Below are positions 16,348 through 25,811 of a DNA stretch of 64,000 nt, in pieces. The notes beneath the pieces were generated by a model that had not been told where the DNA came from, searched no databases, and saw only the letters and a list, made by a program, of their open reading frames with translations. Within the stretch, counting starts at the first letter, position 1; each line of letters begins with the position of its first letter. The stretch comes from Streptomyces huiliensis. GTDB taxonomy: Bacteria > Actinomycetota > Actinomycetes > Streptomycetales > Streptomycetaceae. The translations under genes were made by a program, and so were the position numbers. The stretch is from assembly GCF_020037025.1 (NCBI RefSeq), contig NZ_JAIQLH010000008.1:1-64000 (forward strand), read 5' to 3'.

Positions 16348-16403
16348 AAACAAGGAGGGGCCTGCCGGACCGCGAGCGCGGTCCGGCAGGCCCCTCCTTG
16401 TTT
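16348..16403. terminator. 27-bp perfect bidirectional terminator
   Basis: Bases 16348-16374 (starting AAACAAGGAGGGGCC) are the exact reverse complement of 16377-16403, separated by only AG. It lies between yqeY (+) and the class A PBP (-), and its last base is the first base of the PBP stop triplet. AAAC/GTTT ends give a short A/U tract in both directions. Confidence 0.93.
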
Positions 16404-18568
16404 CAGTGCCCGCGGCCGGGCTTCCCGTTCTTCCCCGTCTTCCCGGGCTTGTTGCCCTTCCGCCCGGAGCCGCCGCCCTTCTTGCCCTTCTCCTTCTTGT
16501 CGGAGTCACCGGTGTCGATGCCGGGCACCATGTCGAAGGTCGGCGCGGACCTGTCTTCCAGGGCGCCGTTCATGGCGTCCCGCCAGATCGGGCCCGGGGT
16601 GTCACCGCCGTAGACCTGGGCGTGGTAGACGCCGCCGATGGTGATGTCCTCCATCGAGACCTGGGTCTCGCCCGCTCCGCCGACCCAGACGGCCCCGGCC
16701 ATGTTGGGGGTGTAGCCGACGAACCACGCCGCCTTGCGGCCGTCCGTCGTACCGGTCTTGCCCGCGCTGTCGCGGCCGCCGAGGCCGGCCTCCTTGCCCG
16801 TGCCGTCCTCGACGACGCCCTTCAGCAGGGTGCTGATCGTCTGGGCGGTCTCCTCGGACATGGCCCGGGAGCAGTTCGACTTCGGCACGTTCAGCGGCTT
16901 GCCGTTCGGGCCGAGCGCGGAGGAGACGACGACCGGCGTGCAGTAGGTGCCGCGGTTGGCGAAGGCCGCATAGGCGGAGGCCATGCTCAGCGGGGACATC
17001 GGCTGGGAGCCCAGCGCGATCGACGGGACGGCCTCGAACTTCCTGCCGTCGGCCCGCTTGAGGCCGAGCTTCTCGGTCATCTTCTGCACCGGGCAGAGCC
17101 CGATGTCACCGAGCAACTGGACGAAGTAGGTGTTGACCGACTTCGCCGTCGCCTCCGCCATGCCGTACGGGCCGGCCTCGCTCTTGTTCTCGTTGGTGAG
17201 CGACTCGCCGCCGTTCTTCCAGGAGGTGCCGCAGGTCTCCACCTCGTCCGGGTAGGACATCGAGAACGGGGAGGAGTACGACTGGTTGGCCGACTTGCCC
17301 TCCTCCAGGGCGGCGGCCGCGATGATCGGCTTGAAGGTCGAGCCGGGCTGGAAGCCGGTGGACCCGCCCTGGGAGAAGTTGGTCGACAGGTTGATCTGGG
17401 TCTGGTTCTTGCCGAAGCCGTACGGCTTCGACTGGCCCATGCCGAGCACCTTGCCCGACCCCGGCTCCACGATCGAGATCGCCGTGGCCACCGTGTCGCT
17501 CTGGTAGACGTGCTCGCTGATCGACTTCTGCACCGACTTCTGCGTCTGCGGGTCGAGGGTGGTGCGGATCGTCATCCCGCCCTCGTTCCACCGCTTGGCG
17601 CGGGCCTCCTTCGTCTTGCCGAAGGCGGGGTCCTGGAGGAAGGTCTGGCGGACGTAGTCGCAGAAGAATCCGGCGCCGTTGACGGCGGTGATGCAGCCGC
17701 TCTTGGGGCGGCTGACGTTGAGCTTGATCGGCTTGGCCTTCTCGGCGGCCAGCTGCGCGGGGGTGATGTTCTTCAGGTCGGCCATCCGCTGGAGGACCAG
17801 GTTCCGCCGCTTCGCGGCTTCCTTCGGCGCGTTGACCGGGTCGAAACGGCTGGGCGACTGGACGATGCCGGCCAGCAGCGCCGACTCGCCGAGGGTGAGG
17901 TCCTTGGCGTGCTTGCTGAAGTAGCGCTGGGAGGCAGCCTCGACGCCGTACGCCTGCTGCCCGAAGAAGGTGATGTTCAGGTAGTTGGCGAGGATGCGCT
18001 GCTTGCCCAGCTCCTTCTCGACCTGGATGGCGTACTTCAGCTCCTTGACCTTGCGGCCGATGGTCTGCTGCGTGGCGACGGCGACCTTGTCCGGGTCGTC
18101 GCCGGCCTCCTCGATGAAGACGTTCTTGACGTACTGCTGGGTGAGGGTGGACGCGCCCTCCGAGACCCCGCCGCTCTGCGCGTTGCGGTTGAGGGCGCGG
18201 AGCACGCCCTTGAGGTCGACCGCGCCGTGCTCGTAGAAGCGCGCGTCCTCGATGGCCACGATCGCCTTCTGCATGTACGGGGAGATCCGGCTCAGCGGGA
18301 CGACCGTGCGGTCGCGGGAGTAGACCTTGGCTATCTCCCCGCCTTCGGAGTCGAGGATGATCGTGCGCTGGCTCAGCGGGGGCGTCTTGAGGTTGGCGGG
18401 GAGTTCGTCGAACCCTTCCACCGTCCCCTTGGCCGCCAGCCCGAACGCGCCGACGGCCGGCAGGGCCAGACCGGCCAGCAGAACTCCGGAGAGGACGCTG
18501 ACGCCGAGGAACTTGGCGGCCTGCTGGGCCCCCGAAGAGGCCCCCCCGCCCGAGCGCTTCATAGCCAT
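16403..18568 (-). CDS. Bifunctional class A penicillin-binding protein
   Basis: A 721-residue peptidoglycan synthase. An N-terminal cytoplasmic tail and one membrane helix (FLGVSVLSGVLLAGLALPAV) precede the glycosyltransferase domain, with catalytic Glu in AIEDARFYEHGAVD (about residue 105) and ASTLTQQYVKN. The transpeptidase domain shows the active-site Ser in GSTFKP (about 411), SVN, and KTGTTDG (about 604). A Lys/Gly-rich tail of about 30 residues ends the protein. It polymerises and cross-links peptidoglycan outside the membrane. The wblA-neighbour position matches ponA2 of mycobacteria, but no PASTA domain is visible. Confidence 0.95.
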   Translation of the reverse strand: MAMKRSGGGASSGAQQAAKFLGVSVLSGVLLAGLALPAVGAFGLAAKGTVEGFDELPANLKTPPLSQRTIILDSEGGEIAKVYSRDRTVVPLSRISPYMQKAIVAIEDARFYEHGAVDLKGVLRALNRNAQSGGVSEGASTLTQQYVKNVFIEEAGDDPDKVAVATQQTIGRKVKELKYAIQVEKELGKQRILANYLNITFFGQQAYGVEAASQRYFSKHAKDLTLGESALLAGIVQSPSRFDPVNAPKEAAKRRNLVLQRMADLKNITPAQLAAEKAKPIKLNVSRPKSGCITAVNGAGFFCDYVRQTFLQDPAFGKTKEARAKRWNEGGMTIRTTLDPQTQKSVQKSISEHVYQSDTVATAISIVEPGSGKVLGMGQSKPYGFGKNQTQINLSTNFSQGGSTGFQPGSTFKPIIAAAALEEGKSANQSYSSPFSMSYPDEVETCGTSWKNGGESLTNENKSEAGPYGMAEATAKSVNTYFVQLLGDIGLCPVQKMTEKLGLKRADGRKFEAVPSIALGSQPMSPLSMASAYAAFANRGTYCTPVVVSSALGPNGKPLNVPKSNCSRAMSEETAQTISTLLKGVVEDGTGKEAGLGGRDSAGKTGTTDGRKAAWFVGYTPNMAGAVWVGGAGETQVSMEDITIGGVYHAQVYGGDTPGPIWRDAMNGALEDRSAPTFDMVPGIDTGDSDKKEKGKKGGGSGRKGNKPGKTGKNGKPGRGH

Positions 18569-18952
18569 GAAGGAAAGCCTACGTTCTCATTCGGCGGACA
18601 GACGCCCGTGTGTTCGCCTACGCTGTTTTACGCCAGCCACTGCGGCTTCTTCAGCATCACCCGTGCCTTCACTCCTGTAGGTGATGAGGTGTGTCCGTAT
18701 TGCCGCATGTGTTGCTGACTGTCCTGTGCGAGAAGAGTGAAGTGTCCCTGTCTGCACAGGAATGTCACTGATGTCGTCAGGTCACTCCGTTGGGTGATCT
18801 GCCGCGTACGCATAGTCCGTTCGGGCCATTCAAGATTGGGCCCGAAGGGGGTGTTGCCCCCTGTCCTGCTTCCGTAACGTCCTCAACTGGCAACGGTGAA
18901 TATGCCGCTGCCGCCGTGGGGGAGCCTCAATTCGGGAGAGGACGGCGCCAGC
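18569..18952. other. Divergent PBP-wblA promoter region
   Basis: This 384-base stretch is less GC-rich than the rest. It holds the promoters for the PBP (-) and wblA (+). Inverted repeats include CCTGT-ctgc-ACAGG around 18748-18761 and CTGA-tgtcg-TCAG nearby. wblA is under heavy developmental control in Streptomyces, so regulator sites are expected here. I could not assign specific operators. An 18-codon Cys-rich reading frame (18684-18740) is not considered a gene. Confidence 0.5.
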
Positions 18953-19288
18953 ATGGGCTGGGTAACCGACTGGAGTGCGCAGGCTGCCTGCCGCACTACC
19001 GATCCGGATGAACTGTTCGTTCAGGGCGCAGCGCAGAACAGGGCCAAGGCGGTCTGCACCGGGTGTCCGGTCCGCACCGAGTGCCTGGCCGACGCGCTCG
19101 ACAACCGCGTCGAGTTCGGCGTCTGGGGCGGGATGACCGAGCGCGAGCGGCGGGCGTTGCTCCGGCGCCGGCCGACGGTCACGTCCTGGCGCAGGCTGCT
19201 GGAGACCGCCCGCACGGAGTATGAGCGCGGCGCCGGCCTCCTGCCGCTGGGCGAGGAGGAGTACGACGCGTACGCCGCGGCCGGGTAG
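18953..19288 (+). CDS. wblA: WhiB-like developmental regulator WblA
   Basis: A 111-residue protein from ATG 18953 (MGWVTDWSAQAACRTTDPDE), which is the conserved WblA start; GGGAGAGG precedes it. It has the four iron-sulfur Cys (one in QAAC, then CTGCPVRTEC), the GVWGGMTERERRALLRRRP motif that contacts sigma factor/DNA, and an acidic tail. WblA is a redox-sensitive transcription factor that affects sporulation, antibiotic production and stress responses; the mycobacterial orthologue is WhiB4. The neighbouring PBP and Get3-like ATPases occur in the same order in mycobacteria. Confidence 0.96.
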   Translation: MGWVTDWSAQAACRTTDPDELFVQGAAQNRAKAVCTGCPVRTECLADALDNRVEFGVWGGMTERERRALLRRRPTVTSWRRLLETARTEYERGAGLLPLGEEEYDAYAAAG

Positions 19289-19435
19289 GCCGATCGGCGG
19301 CGGTGGACCGGACTACCCGGCTCCACACGCGGGCCTTCCAATCCCTCCGGCCGTTCCCTCCGGACGCTCCGTTTCACCACTCCGTCCGGCCCGGACCCCG
19401 TCGGACCCGGCCCGTCCAGCTCGCCGTGGTCGCGG

Positions 19436-21220
19436 CTATTCCGTCCGGCCCGCTTGGTTCAGGCCCGCCTGGTTCAGGTCCGCTTGGTCCGCCCGGCCCG
19501 TCCCCTGCCGGCCTATTCCTTGCTGGGGCGGTACGGCACCCTCGGTCACCTCACCCGCTGCCGACTCCTCCTGCCCGGCCAGCCGGTCGCCGATGGCCCG
19601 CAGCCCGGAAAGGTCGTGGACGTCACCGGGGAGCGCCGGCACCTCGGCCACCGGGACGTCCGGGTGCAGCGCGGTGAAGCGGTCACGGGTACGCCGCTCG
19701 CGCGCGAGCACCCGCATGCGCTCCGCGTGCAGGCGCAGGAGCCCCGCGGCGAGCCCCTCGGCGGAGAGCGCAGCACCACCAGCCGCAGCACCACCCGCCG
19801 GAGCGGCACCCTCGGCAGCGGAGCCCGACGCTTCCACCCCGGCGGAATCCGGGGCTTCCGCATCGCAGGTATCGGAATCGCCGGTAGCGGATGCGGTACC
19901 AGCGGCGACGCCGCGTGCGGCACCGACGGAATCCGCGTCCGCGCTCGCTGATGAGGACGAGGGCGCGGATGCGGATCCCGATGGTGCCGGCGCTGCCGAA
20001 GCTGCTGTTCCTGACGGTGCCGCGGAGTCTGCCGACACCGTGGGCACTCCGGGTGACACGGGCTGGGGGAAGCCGCTCTCGGGAGAGGATGTGTCGAGGG
20101 GAGTGACGGTGCCAGGGTCGTCAGCGGTACGTGTCCCAGCTTGCCCGCTGCCACGATCCACAATGCCGGAACCGGCAAGATTTTCTGTGTAATCCGCCGT
20201 CGCGGTGCCACCCGCGTGCGCCGGGGACCGCACGGGCTCGGCCGGTCCGCCGGTCTCGCCGGCAGACGACTCGGCCGATGACTCGGCCAACGCCTCGGCC
20301 GCCGCGAGCGCGCGCTCGGCGGAGAGGCGCGCGGCACCGCTGCCGTGCACCCGGTTGAGCACCAGTCCTGCCAGCGGCATTCGCTCGGCGGCCAGCCGCT
20401 GGACGAAGTAGGCGGCCTCCCGCAGCGCGTCCCGCTCGGGTGCGGCGACGACGAGGAACGCCGTCCCCGGGGCCTGCAGCAGGCGGTACGTGGCATCGGC
20501 ACGCGTACGGAAACCGCCGAACATCGTGTCCATCGCCGCCACGAAGGTCTGTACGTCACGGAGCAGTTGGGCACCCATCAGTTTGTTCAGGGGGCCGCTC
20601 ATCACCGACATGCCGACGCCCAGGAACTTCATCCCGGCCCGTCCGCCGATCTTCGCCGGGGCCATCAGCAGCTTGATGAGCTTGCCGTCCAGGAACGACC
20701 CCAGCCGGCTCGGCGCGTCCAGGAAGTCCAGCGCCGAACGGCTCGGCGGGGTGTCGACGACGATCAGGTCCCACTCGTCGCGGGAGCGGAGCTGGCCGAG
20801 CTTCTCCATGGCCATGTACTCCTGCGTACCGGCGAAGCCGGCCGACAGCGACTGGTAGAAGGGGTTCTCCAGGATCGCCCGGGCGCGCTCCTTGTCGGCG
20901 TGCGCCTCGACGATCTCGTCGAAGGTCCGCTTCATGTCGAGCATCATGGCGTGCAGTTCGCCGCCGGCGGCGGCGTCGACGCCGGGGACCCGGCGCGGCA
21001 CGTTGTCCAGTTCCTCGATGCCCATCGACTGCGCGAGCCGGCGCGCCGGGTCGATGGTGAGCACGACCACCCGCCGGCCGCGCTCCGCCGCCCGCAGGCC
21101 CAGCGCGGCGGCGGTCGTCGTCTTGCCGACCCCGCCGGAACCGCAGCACACGACGATCCTGGTACGGCGGTCGTCCAGGATGGGGTCGATGTCGAGCGCG
21201 GTCGTCCTGTCCAGGCTCAC
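19436..21220 (-). CDS. Get3/ArsA-like ATPase, second subunit, with low-complexity insert
   Basis: A 594-residue protein from GTG 21220, overlapping the upstream ATPase stop as GTGA. The N-terminal 310 residues form an ArsA/Get3-type P-loop ATPase: [54 protein letters not shown]. Residues about 315-475 are an Ala/Ser/Asp/Gly/Pro insert without predicted fold, after which the ordinary C-terminal segment resumes ([43 protein letters not shown]). No arsenite Cys are seen. The pair corresponds to mycobacterial Rv3679/Rv3680 in order and neighbours (whiB4 side). The substrate is uncertain. Confidence 0.88.
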   Translation of the reverse strand: MSLDRTTALDIDPILDDRRTRIVVCCGSGGVGKTTTAAALGLRAAERGRRVVVLTIDPARRLAQSMGIEELDNVPRRVPGVDAAAGGELHAMMLDMKRTFDEIVEAHADKERARAILENPFYQSLSAGFAGTQEYMAMEKLGQLRSRDEWDLIVVDTPPSRSALDFLDAPSRLGSFLDGKLIKLLMAPAKIGGRAGMKFLGVGMSVMSGPLNKLMGAQLLRDVQTFVAAMDTMFGGFRTRADATYRLLQAPGTAFLVVAAPERDALREAAYFVQRLAAERMPLAGLVLNRVHGSGAARLSAERALAAAEALAESSAESSAGETGGPAEPVRSPAHAGGTATADYTENLAGSGIVDRGSGQAGTRTADDPGTVTPLDTSSPESGFPQPVSPGVPTVSADSAAPSGTAASAAPAPSGSASAPSSSSASADADSVGAARGVAAGTASATGDSDTCDAEAPDSAGVEASGSAAEGAAPAGGAAAGGAALSAEGLAAGLLRLHAERMRVLARERRTRDRFTALHPDVPVAEVPALPGDVHDLSGLRAIGDRLAGQEESAAGEVTEGAVPPQQGIGRQGTGRADQADLNQAGLNQAGRTE

Positions 21221-22293
21221 TGGGCCCCCTCGGTCGTTCGGCTCGTGCCGTCGTGCGACGTGCCGTCCTGCGACGCGGCGATCCGCCGCCCCGCGCCGTC
21301 CCGCCGGACGATGTCCTGTTCCCGCAGCGCACGCGCCATGCGGTACAGGCCGGCCAGGTCCACGCCGTCGCCCAGCAGCGCCAGTTCGCTGGTGGGCAGG
21401 GCGAGTTTGGCCAGGCGGGCGCGGCCGAGGCGTTCGAGCGCCAGGCGCCCGGTGTGCTCGCGCGCCTCGTCGAGCAGCGGCCCGACCAGGGTGCCCGCCG
21501 CGCCAGCCCGGCCGCCGCTGCCGGACGACGTCCGGGCCAGGGCCTCGGCGAGGGCCGCGGCGACGGCGTCGCGCCGGCCGTTCGCGGCCTCCTCGACTGC
21601 GGCCTCGTCGAGGACCTCGGGACGCACCATGTTGATGACCACGCCCCCGACCGGCAGCCCCGCGGCCCGCAGCTCCGCCACGCCGTCCACCGTCTCCTGG
21701 ACCGGCATCTCCTCCAGCAGCGTCACCAGGTGCACCGCCGTCTGCGGCGACTTGAGGACGCGCATCACGGCCTGCGCCTGGTTGTGGATCGGACCGATCC
21801 GGGCCAGGCCCGCCACCTCGTCGTTGACGTTGAGGAAGCGGGTGATGCGGCCGGTCGGCGGGGCGTCCATCACGACGTGGTCGTAGACGAAGCCGCCCGC
21901 ACGGTCCTTCCGGCGCACGGCCTCGCACGCCTTGCCGGTCAGCAGGACGTCCCGCAGGCCGGGGGCGATGGTCGTCGCGAAGTCGATCGCGCCGAGCTTC
22001 TTCAGGGCGCGGCCTGCGCTGCCGAGCTTGTAGAACATGTGGAGGTAGTCGAGGAGGGCGCGCTCGGCGTCGATCGCCAGCGCGTACACCTCGCCCCCGC
22101 CGGGTGCGACCGCGATCTTGCGTTCCTCGTAGGGAAGCGCCTCCGTCTCGAAGAGCTGGGCGATGCCCTGCCGGCCCTCGACCTCGACCAGCAGTGCGCG
22201 TTTTCCCTCGGCCGCGAGGGCGAGGGCGAGAGCGGCGGCGACGGTGGTCTTGCCGGTTCCGCCCTTGCCACTGACGACATGGAGCCTGCTCAT
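21217..22293 (-). CDS. Get3/ArsA-like ATPase, first subunit
   Basis: A 358-residue P-loop ATPase from ATG 22293. Motifs are the deviant Walker [21 protein letters not shown], the switch region [16 protein letters not shown], and [17 protein letters not shown]; a helical region with [20 protein letters not shown] resembles the client-binding part of Get3. Actinobacteria typically encode such ATPases in adjacent pairs that may form heterodimers. In mycobacteria the pair is next to whiB4, as here next to wblA. The arsenical-pump reading is unlikely because no ArsB/ArsD lies nearby. Confidence 0.92.
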   Translation of the reverse strand: MSRLHVVSGKGGTGKTTVAAALALALAAEGKRALLVEVEGRQGIAQLFETEALPYEERKIAVAPGGGEVYALAIDAERALLDYLHMFYKLGSAGRALKKLGAIDFATTIAPGLRDVLLTGKACEAVRRKDRAGGFVYDHVVMDAPPTGRITRFLNVNDEVAGLARIGPIHNQAQAVMRVLKSPQTAVHLVTLLEEMPVQETVDGVAELRAAGLPVGGVVINMVRPEVLDEAAVEEAANGRRDAVAAALAEALARTSSGSGGRAGAAGTLVGPLLDEAREHTGRLALERLGRARLAKLALPTSELALLGDGVDLAGLYRMARALREQDIVRRDGAGRRIAASQDGTSHDGTSRTTEGAQ

Positions 22294-22364
22294 GATGCGG
22301 AGCCTAACCAGTCGCCGCGCGGGCTACGCACGAGGCTGTCAGTGTGAGGCATTACAGTCGGGCC

Positions 22365-22523
22365 ATGACCAAGTGGGAATACGCGACCGTGCCGCTTCTG
22401 GTGCACGCGACCAAGCAGATTCTGGACACCTGGGGCGAGGACGGGTGGGAGCTCGTCCAGGTCGTTCCCGGCCCGAACAACCCCGAGCAGCTCGTGGCGT
22501 ACCTGAAGCGGGAAAAGGCGTGA
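22365..22523 (+). CDS. Small DUF4177-like protein
   Basis: A 52-residue protein, ATG 22365 to TGA 22523: MTKWEYATVPLLVHATKQIL, then DTWGEDGWELVQVV. The WEY...GEDGWELV pattern is that of DUF4177-type small proteins, which fold as a short beta-alpha-beta unit. The stop overlaps the RidA start (GTGA at 22520-22523), implying translational coupling. Function unknown. Confidence 0.85.
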   Translation: MTKWEYATVPLLVHATKQILDTWGEDGWELVQVVPGPNNPEQLVAYLKREKA

Positions 22524-22984
22524 GTGCCGTCGAGGACAGGCTCGCGGAGCTCGGCCTGACCCTGCCGGAGGTCGTGCCTCCGCTGGCCGCCTACCAGCCG
22601 GCCGTGCGCAGTGGCGCGTACGTCTTCACCGCGGGCCAACTGCCCATGGTGAAGGGGTCCATTCCCGTCACGGGCAAGGTCGGCGCCGAGGTCAGCCCCG
22701 AGCAGGCCAAGGAGCTGGCGGGCGTCTGCGCGCTGAACGCCCTGGCCGCCGTGAAGTCGGTCGTCGGCGACCTGGACCGGATCGTCCGGGTCGTGAAGGT
22801 GGTGGGCTTCGTCGCCTCCGCCCCCGACTTCACCGGCCAGCCCGGTGTGCTGAACGGCGCCAGCGAGCTGCTGGGCGAGGTCCTCGGCGACAAGGGCGTG
22901 CACGCGCGGTCCGCGGTGGGTGTCGCGGTGCTGCCGCTGGACGCGCCGGTCGAGGTCGAGCTCCAGGTGGAGGTCGCGGGCTGA
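22520..22984 (+). CDS. RidA family protein (YjgF/YER057c/UK114)
   Basis: A 154-residue protein from GTG 22520. It shows the longer RidA-type pattern: LAELGLTLPEVVPPLAAYQP, SGAYVFTAGQLPMVKG, GKVGAEVSPEQAKELAGVCALNALAAVKSVVGDLDRI, VHARSAVGVAVLPLDAPVEVE. RidA proteins hydrolyse reactive enamine/imine intermediates or bind small metabolites as trimers. Members of this branch often lack the catalytic Arg; here HARSAVGV keeps an Arg at the expected place. Mycobacterial Rv3678c holds the same position between the ATPase pair and an MBL protein. Confidence 0.92.
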   Translation: MSAVEDRLAELGLTLPEVVPPLAAYQPAVRSGAYVFTAGQLPMVKGSIPVTGKVGAEVSPEQAKELAGVCALNALAAVKSVVGDLDRIVRVVKVVGFVASAPDFTGQPGVLNGASELLGEVLGDKGVHARSAVGVAVLPLDAPVEVELQVEVAG

Positions 22985-23169
22985 CGTCCGTCCGGGTCCG
23001 GGGCGGTGGGATCCGTCCGCTGCCGGACCGGGGCCGGGTGCGCGGCGGAGGCGGTCCGAGTGCCGCCGCGCCGTGCCGAGTTCCGGCCTGCCGGAGGCCC
23101 GTGGCGTCGATCGCCGCGGGCCTTCCGCGCCCCCTCGAACATCCGCGCACCAGCGCATAGCATCCGGCC

Positions 23170-24135
23170 ATGGTGACGACGAGCGGCCGGACGGACGGCG
23201 ACGGAGCGAACGATCGCGAGGGCGGCCGGACGAACGGCCAGTGGTATCCGCCCGAGTGGCCCGACCGGATCAGGCGGCTCGCGCACGGCGAGCTCGAACC
23301 CGTACCGCCCCGGCGCGCGTCCACCGTCCTGCTGCTGCGGACGGACGCCGACGGCGTACCGGCCGTGCACATGCTGCGCCGACGCGCCTCCATGGCTTTC
23401 GCGGGCGGCGCGTACGCCTATCCGGGCGGCGCCGTCGACCCCCGCGACGAGCGGAACCTGCCGTGGGCGGGGCCCTCGCCGCGGGAGTGGGCCGCTCGGC
23501 TCGGCGTCGAACCGGCGGTGGCGCAGGCGGTCGTCTGCGCGGCCGTCCGCGAGACCTTCGAGGAGGCGGGCGTGCTGCTCGCCGGGCCGGATCCGGCCAC
23601 GGTCGTCGCGGACACCACGGGCGAGGACTGGGAGGCCGACCGGGCCGCGCTCGCCGGACACGAGCTGTCGTTCGGCGACTTCCTGGAACGGCGTGGGCTG
23701 CTGCTCCGCAGCGACCTGCTGGGCGGCTGGGCGCGCTGGATCACCCCGGAGTTCGAACCCCGGCGGTACGACACCTGGTTCTTCGTGGCGGCCCTGCCCG
23801 AAGGGCAGCGCACCGCCGGCGTCTCGACCGAGGCCGACCGCGCCGTCTGGATCCGCCCCGCCGAGGCCGTCGCCGGATACGACCGCGGCGAGCTGCTGAT
23901 GATGCCGCCCACCGTCTCGACACTCCGCGCGCTGCTGCCGTACGGGAACGTGCCCGGGGTGCTGGCGGCGGCCCGTGAGCGGGATCTCACCCCGGTGCTC
24001 GCACAGGCCCGGCTCGTCGGGGAAGAGATCGTGCTGAGCTGGCCCGGGCACGAGGAGTTCACCAAGCACCTCGCCTCCCGTCCGCAGGACCCTCCGCACA
24101 CCCCAGCGACCTCGACCTCGGGAGCCGACGCATGA
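23170..24135 (+). CDS. NUDIX hydrolase, NUDT19-like with split Nudix box
   Basis: A 321-residue protein from ATG 23170. The fold begins RASTVLLLRTDADGVPAVHMLRR. The Nudix box is interrupted: the Gly part is GGAYAYPGGAVDPRDE, and the helix AAVRETFEEAGVLL comes about 35 residues later. This insertion is characteristic of the NUDT19/RP2p group, whose members cleave CoA derivatives. The first 25 residues are a Gly/Asp/Arg-rich extension. The stop overlaps the MBL gene start as ATGA, so the two are probably made together. Confidence 0.88.
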   Translation: MVTTSGRTDGDGANDREGGRTNGQWYPPEWPDRIRRLAHGELEPVPPRRASTVLLLRTDADGVPAVHMLRRRASMAFAGGAYAYPGGAVDPRDERNLPWAGPSPREWAARLGVEPAVAQAVVCAAVRETFEEAGVLLAGPDPATVVADTTGEDWEADRAALAGHELSFGDFLERRGLLLRSDLLGGWARWITPEFEPRRYDTWFFVAALPEGQRTAGVSTEADRAVWIRPAEAVAGYDRGELLMMPPTVSTLRALLPYGNVPGVLAAARERDLTPVLAQARLVGEEIVLSWPGHEEFTKHLASRPQDPPHTPATSTSGADA

Positions 24136-24974
24136 CGTACGCAGCCGTACCCGCCGAGCCGCCGGGGCGCCCGCGCGCGGGCAGCCCGGCCGGTTCCGCC
24201 ACCCCGCGCGCGACCTGCGTCCTCGCGCCCAACCCGTCCGCGATGACGCTCGACGGCACCAACACCTGGCTGCTGGCCGAGCCAGGGTCCGACGAGGCGG
24301 TGGTGGTCGACCCCGGCCCGCTGGACGAGTCCCACCTGCGGGCCGTCATCGCGGCGGCCGAGGAGTCGGGACGGCGGATCGTCCTGGCCCTGCTCACGCA
24401 CGGGCATCTCGACCACTCCGGCGGCGCCGAGCGCTTCGCCGAGCTGACGGGCGCGCCGGTGCGGGCCGTGGACCCGGCCCTGCGCGTGGGCGGCGGAGGG
24501 GGACTGGCCGCGGGCGACGTCATCACCGTCGGCGGCCTGGAGCTGCGGGTCGTCCCCGCGCCCGGCCACACGGCCGACTCCGTCTGCCTCCACCTGCCCG
24601 CGGACCGGGCCCTGATCACCGGCGACACCGTGCTCGGCCGGGGCACCACGGTCGTGGCGCACCCCGACGGACGGCTCGGCGACTACCTCGACTCGCTGCG
24701 CCGCCTGCGGACGCTGGCGGTCGAGGAGGACGTACGGACGGTCCTGCCCGCCCACGGCCCCGTACTGGACGACGCGCGGGGCGTCCTGGAGTACTACCTG
24801 GCCCACCGCGCCAAGCGCCTCGCCCAGGTGGAGACCGCCGTCGAGGCGGGGCACCGCACCCCCGCCGAGGTCGTGGCGCACGTGTACGCGGACGTGGACC
24901 GCGCCGTGTGGCCGGCGGCGGAGCTGTCGGTCCGGGCGCAGCTGGACTACCTGGGCGAGCACGGGCTGATCTAG
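24132..24974 (+). CDS. Metallo-beta-lactamase fold hydrolase (LACTB2-like)
   Basis: A 280-residue protein from ATG 24132. Metal ligands are in LLTHGHLDHSGG, VVPAPGHTADSVCLHLP, LITGDTVLGRG and VLPAHGPVLDD. The C-terminal winged-helix-like part (HRTPAEVVAHVYADV, ELSVRAQLDYLGEHGLI) is typical of LACTB2/Rv3677c-type proteins, some of which are endoribonucleases or thioester hydrolases. A Pro/Arg-rich N-terminal 25 residues precede the domain. Substrate unknown. Confidence 0.9.
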   Translation: MTYAAVPAEPPGRPRAGSPAGSATPRATCVLAPNPSAMTLDGTNTWLLAEPGSDEAVVVDPGPLDESHLRAVIAAAEESGRRIVLALLTHGHLDHSGGAERFAELTGAPVRAVDPALRVGGGGGLAAGDVITVGGLELRVVPAPGHTADSVCLHLPADRALITGDTVLGRGTTVVAHPDGRLGDYLDSLRRLRTLAVEEDVRTVLPAHGPVLDDARGVLEYYLAHRAKRLAQVETAVEAGHRTPAEVVAHVYADVDRAVWPAAELSVRAQLDYLGEHGLI

Positions 24975-25008
24975 CGGCTCGGAGCCGCGAGACAAGCGCC
25001 CGAGCACG

Positions 25009-25046
25009 CCGTAGGAGGGCCCCGCCGGAACGGGACCCTCCTACGG
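25009..25046. terminator. Bidirectional terminator between MBL gene and crp
   Basis: CCGTAGGAGGG (25009-25019) and CCCTCCTACGG (25036-25046) form a perfect 11-bp stem, with a further CCCG/CGGG pairing inside. It separates the convergent MBL and crp genes. Confidence 0.88.
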
Positions 25047-25072
25047 GCGGGCGCGGCTCGGCGCCCGCGAGG

Positions 25073-25747
25073 TCAGCGGGACCGCTTGGCCAGTCGCTCG
25101 ACGTCCAGCAGGATCACTGCGCGCGCCTCCAGGCGGAGCCAGCCGCGGCCGGCGAAGTCGGCGAGCGCCTTGTTGACCGTCTCGCGGGAGGCGCCCACGA
25201 GCTGCGCCAGCTCCTCCTGGGTGAGGTCGTGCACCACGTGGATGCCCTCCTCGGACTGCACGCCGAACCGGCGCGACAGGTCCAGCAGCGCCTTGGCGAC
25301 GCGGCCGGGGACGTCCGAGAAGACGAGGTCCGACATGGAGTCGTTGGTGCGGCGCAGGCGGCGCGCGACGGCGCGCAGCAGGGCGGTGGCCACCTCCGGG
25401 CGGGCGTTCAGCCAGGGCTGGAGGTCGCCGTGGCCCAGGCCGAGGAGCTTGACCTCGGTGAGGGCGGTCGCGGTGGCGGTCCGCGGCCCGGGGTCGAAGA
25501 GGGACAGTTCGCCGATCAGCTCGCCCGGGCCCAGGACGGCGAGCATGTTCTCGCGGCCGTCGGGGGAGGTGCGGTGGAGCTTCACCTTGCCCTCGGTCAC
25601 CACGTAGAGGCGGTCGCCCGGGTCGCCTTCGTGGAACAGGGCGTCGCCCCTCGCGAGAGTGACCTCGCCCATGGAGGCGCGCAGCTCAGCGGCCTGCTCG
25701 TCATCGAGCGCCGCGAAGAGCGGGGCGCGCCGCAGAACGTCGTCCAC
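25073..25747 (-). CDS. crp: Crp/Fnr family transcription regulator Crp
   Basis: A 224-residue regulator from GTG 25747, preferred because AAGGAG precedes it at the right spacing; an upstream ATG at 25768 has none. The cyclic-nucleotide domain includes FHEGDPGDRLYVVTEGKVKL and the phosphate-binding loop GPGELIGELSLFDPGPRTATATA. The HTH is DLTQEELAQLVGASRETVNKALADF. Length equals the Streptomyces coelicolor Crp, which governs germination, development and antibiotic synthesis. A TGTG-N6-CACA site upstream suggests autoregulation. Confidence 0.95.
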   Translation of the reverse strand: MDDVLRRAPLFAALDDEQAAELRASMGEVTLARGDALFHEGDPGDRLYVVTEGKVKLHRTSPDGRENMLAVLGPGELIGELSLFDPGPRTATATALTEVKLLGLGHGDLQPWLNARPEVATALLRAVARRLRRTNDSMSDLVFSDVPGRVAKALLDLSRRFGVQSEEGIHVVHDLTQEELAQLVGASRETVNKALADFAGRGWLRLEARAVILLDVERLAKRSR

Positions 25748-25811
25748 GAGTTCTCTCCTTGTCGACATGCACAGAGGACCGTGGTCCCCATGATGCCCGT
25801 CGGTAAAACTG

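Noticed and set aside
18684..18740. 18-codon Cys-containing reading frame upstream of wblA, possible leader peptide
   Set aside because: Too short and without a downstream attenuator structure. It was also considered as a Cys-sensing leader, but wblA has no link to cysteine synthesis.
18896..18952. Longer N-terminus for WblA
   Set aside because: The protein begins with the conserved MGWVTDWSAQAAC at 18953. The upstream residues are not WblA-like.
19436..22293. Arsenical resistance operon
   Set aside because: No arsenite permease, ArsD or reductase is present and the metalloid Cys are missing; the Get3-like reading fits better.
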